A DNA stretch of 14,818 nucleotides, taken from the NCBI GenBank assembly GCA_022825185.1, contig JAJDYK010000066.1, positions 1-14,818 on the forward strand, given 5' to 3'. Both the position numbers and the translations under genes were made by a program. The DNA is from Candidatus Latescibacterota bacterium (GTDB taxonomy: Bacteria; Latescibacterota; UBA2968; UBA8231). Position 1 is the stretch's first letter. Each line of letters starts with the position of its first letter. Below, one piece after another: positions 13,581 to 14,818 of this stretch. Under the pieces are notes generated by a model that was not told the DNA's origin, searched no databases, and saw only the letters and a program-made list of their open reading frames with translations.

Positions 13581-14818
13581 GTGCTTCGACTGCTATTGTC
13601 GTGGCTGTGCTCCTGCCTTTGGGGGTCGCGCCATTGATCGCCCTTTTGGGCCGCCGTCCCAACTTGCGCGAGACGGCGACCTTGCTCGCTGGGCTAGGCA
13701 CTTTTGCCTCGGTTTGCACCTTGGTGCCAAAAGTCGCCGCAGGTGCCCGGCCGTCGGTACATCTGGTGGAGGTCTTTCCGGGTCTGTCCCTAGCCTTTGA
13801 AGTCGAACCGCTCGGCGCGCTCTTTGCGCTGATCGCCGCTGGGTTGTGGATGGCGACCTCGGTGTACTCCATCGGCTACATGCGGGGACATCACGAGGAA
13901 AACCAGACCCGCTTCTTCGCCTTCTTCGCCTTGGCGATCGCCGGTGCCTTGGGCGCGGCATTTGCCGGCAACATGCTGACGCTGTTTTTCTGCTATGAGG
14001 CGCTGACGCTTTCGACCTATCCGCTGGTTACGCACCACCGTAGCGCGGAAGCTAAAGCGGGGGGCCGCGTCTATATGGGGGTGCTGCTTGCGACCTCGAT
14101 CGGCTTCCTGCTCACAGGCTTGGTCGCTACCTACTACGTCGCTGGGACTCTTGACTTCGTTTCCGGTGGGATTCTCGCTGGCAAGGCTTCGACATGGACC
14201 ATCGGCGTCCTGCTCTTTCTCTATGCCTTCGGCACCGGCAAGGCCGCGCTCATGCCCTTTCACCGCTGGCTCCCTGCCGCTATGGTAGCTCCGGCTCCAG
14301 TCAGCGCACTCCTACACGCAGTCGCCGTGGTCAAGGCGGGCGTCTTCACCATCCTCAAGGTGGTCGTCTATATCTTCGGCATTGACCTGCTCGCCGACAC
14401 GGGCTTGGGCACTTACTTGGCCTACGCGGCCTGCGCCACGATTCTCATTGGCTCGCTGGTGGCTATGACCAAGGACAACCTCAAGGCCCGCTTGGCGTAT
14501 TCCACGGTCAGCCAGCTTTCCTACATCGTGCTTGGCGCGGCTCTAGCCAATAGTTGGGGCGTCCTCGGCGGCAGCCTGCACATTGTCATGCACGCCTTCG
14601 GCAAGATCACCCTCTTCTTCTGCGCCGGAGCCATCGCGGTTGCCCTGCACAAGACCGAGATCAGCGAGATGAAAGGAATTGGTCGGCAAATGCCGTGGAC
14701 GATGGGGGCCTTTCTCGTCGGCTCGCTGAGCATCATTGGCTTGCCGCCGCTGGGGGGGGCCTGGAGCAAGTGGTATCTCATTCTCGCCGGGTTGGACGCC
14801 GAGCAGTACGTGGCCATT
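13577..14818 (+). CDS. Second antiporter-like (NuoL/M/N, MrpA/D-type) subunit, truncated by window edge
   Basis: An open frame from ATG at 13577 (overlapping the mnhD stop as ATGA) to the window end, 414 codons without a stop. It is another proton-antiporter-like subunit: VYSIGYMRGHHEENQTR early on, Glu141 in FCYEALTLSTYPL, Lys222 and His228 in GTGKAALMPFHRWLP, then SALLHAVAVVKAGVF with Lys253, ARLAYSTVSQLSYIVLG, Lys343 in HAFGKITLFFCAGA and Lys398 in GGAWSKWYLIL. All residues needed for proton transfer seem intact. It differs clearly from mnhD, so it is an old paralogue and not a recent copy. It could stand in for the NuoL-like part of MrpA, or be the D' (H') subunit of an Mbs/Mbx-type arm. 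The C-terminal fifth or so lies outside the window. Confidence 0.92.
   Translation, partial: MSASTAIVVAVLLPLGVAPLIALLGRRPNLRETATLLAGLGTFASVCTLVPKVAAGARPSVHLVEVFPGLSLAFEVEPLGALFALIAAGLWMATSVYSIGYMRGHHEENQTRFFAFFALAIAGALGAAFAGNMLTLFFCYEALTLSTYPLVTHHRSAEAKAGGRVYMGVLLATSIGFLLTGLVATYYVAGTLDFVSGGILAGKASTWTIGVLLFLYAFGTGKAALMPFHRWLPAAMVAPAPVSALLHAVAVVKAGVFTILKVVVYIFGIDLLADTGLGTYLAYAACATILIGSLVAMTKDNLKARLAYSTVSQLSYIVLGAALANSWGVLGGSLHIVMHAFGKITLFFCAGAIAVALHKTEISEMKGIGRQMPWTMGAFLVGSLSIIGLPPLGGAWSKWYLILAGLDAEQYVAI

Noticed and set aside
13495..14263. Several - strand frames of 122-157 residues opposite the last antiporter gene
   Set aside because: They are complements of the second channel subunit, which runs open on the + strand to the window end and has all family motifs.

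Overview
The window is a GC-rich, gene-dense stretch of bacterial chromosome. Taxon is inference only. The presence of a phytanoyl-CoA dioxygenase (PhyH) plus a deleted second copy, and of a xylose-isomerase-like sugar phosphate isomerase, recalls uncultivated Gram-negative lineages such as Latescibacterota, Poribacteria or Entotheonella, but no marker here proves this.

Layout. Positions 1-161 hold the C-terminal end of an unrecognised + strand gene, which meets a - strand TIM-barrel isomerase/epimerase (158-1168) in a shared CTAG. A divergent promoter region (about 1190-1281) separates the isomerase from a large alpha-glucan phosphorylase (glgP, 1282-3837). Next comes a small XRE/HigA-like antitoxin (3983-4276), preceded by what may be a toxin remnant. 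It converges on a four-gene - strand run: PhyH dioxygenase (8429 to 7554), LysR regulator (7543 to 6620), seryl-tRNA synthetase (6536 to 5175) and FolD (5175 to 4288). Just upstream of PhyH lies a second PhyH gene that has lost nearly all of its middle (8443-8633). A + strand SAM-dependent methyltransferase follows (8765-9559), then a short unexplained open frame.

From about 9713 to the right edge runs one tightly overlapping + strand operon for a Mrp/Mnh-type cation/proton antiporter: mnhE, mnhF, mnhG, a MbhD-MbhE-MnhB fusion, mnhC, mnhD and a second NuoL/M/N-like subunit cut by the window edge. Each junction overlaps by 1 or 4 nt. The order E-F-G-(A C-terminal domains+B)-C-D-D' is not the textbook mrpABCDEFG order. 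It matches the membrane arm of archaeal Mbh/Mbs (Mbx) complexes. The complex probably exchanges Na+ for H+, with two proton-channel-like subunits that both keep the key Glu and Lys residues.

The left part is central metabolism (glucan breakdown, one-carbon folate chemistry, tRNA charging) mixed with accessory oxidoreductase and isomerase genes. I see no tRNA, rRNA, CRISPR array, insertion sequence or phage gene. The most notable items are the unusual antiporter operon, the internally deleted PhyH gene, the divergent seryl-tRNA synthetase and the antitoxin with a possible decayed partner.
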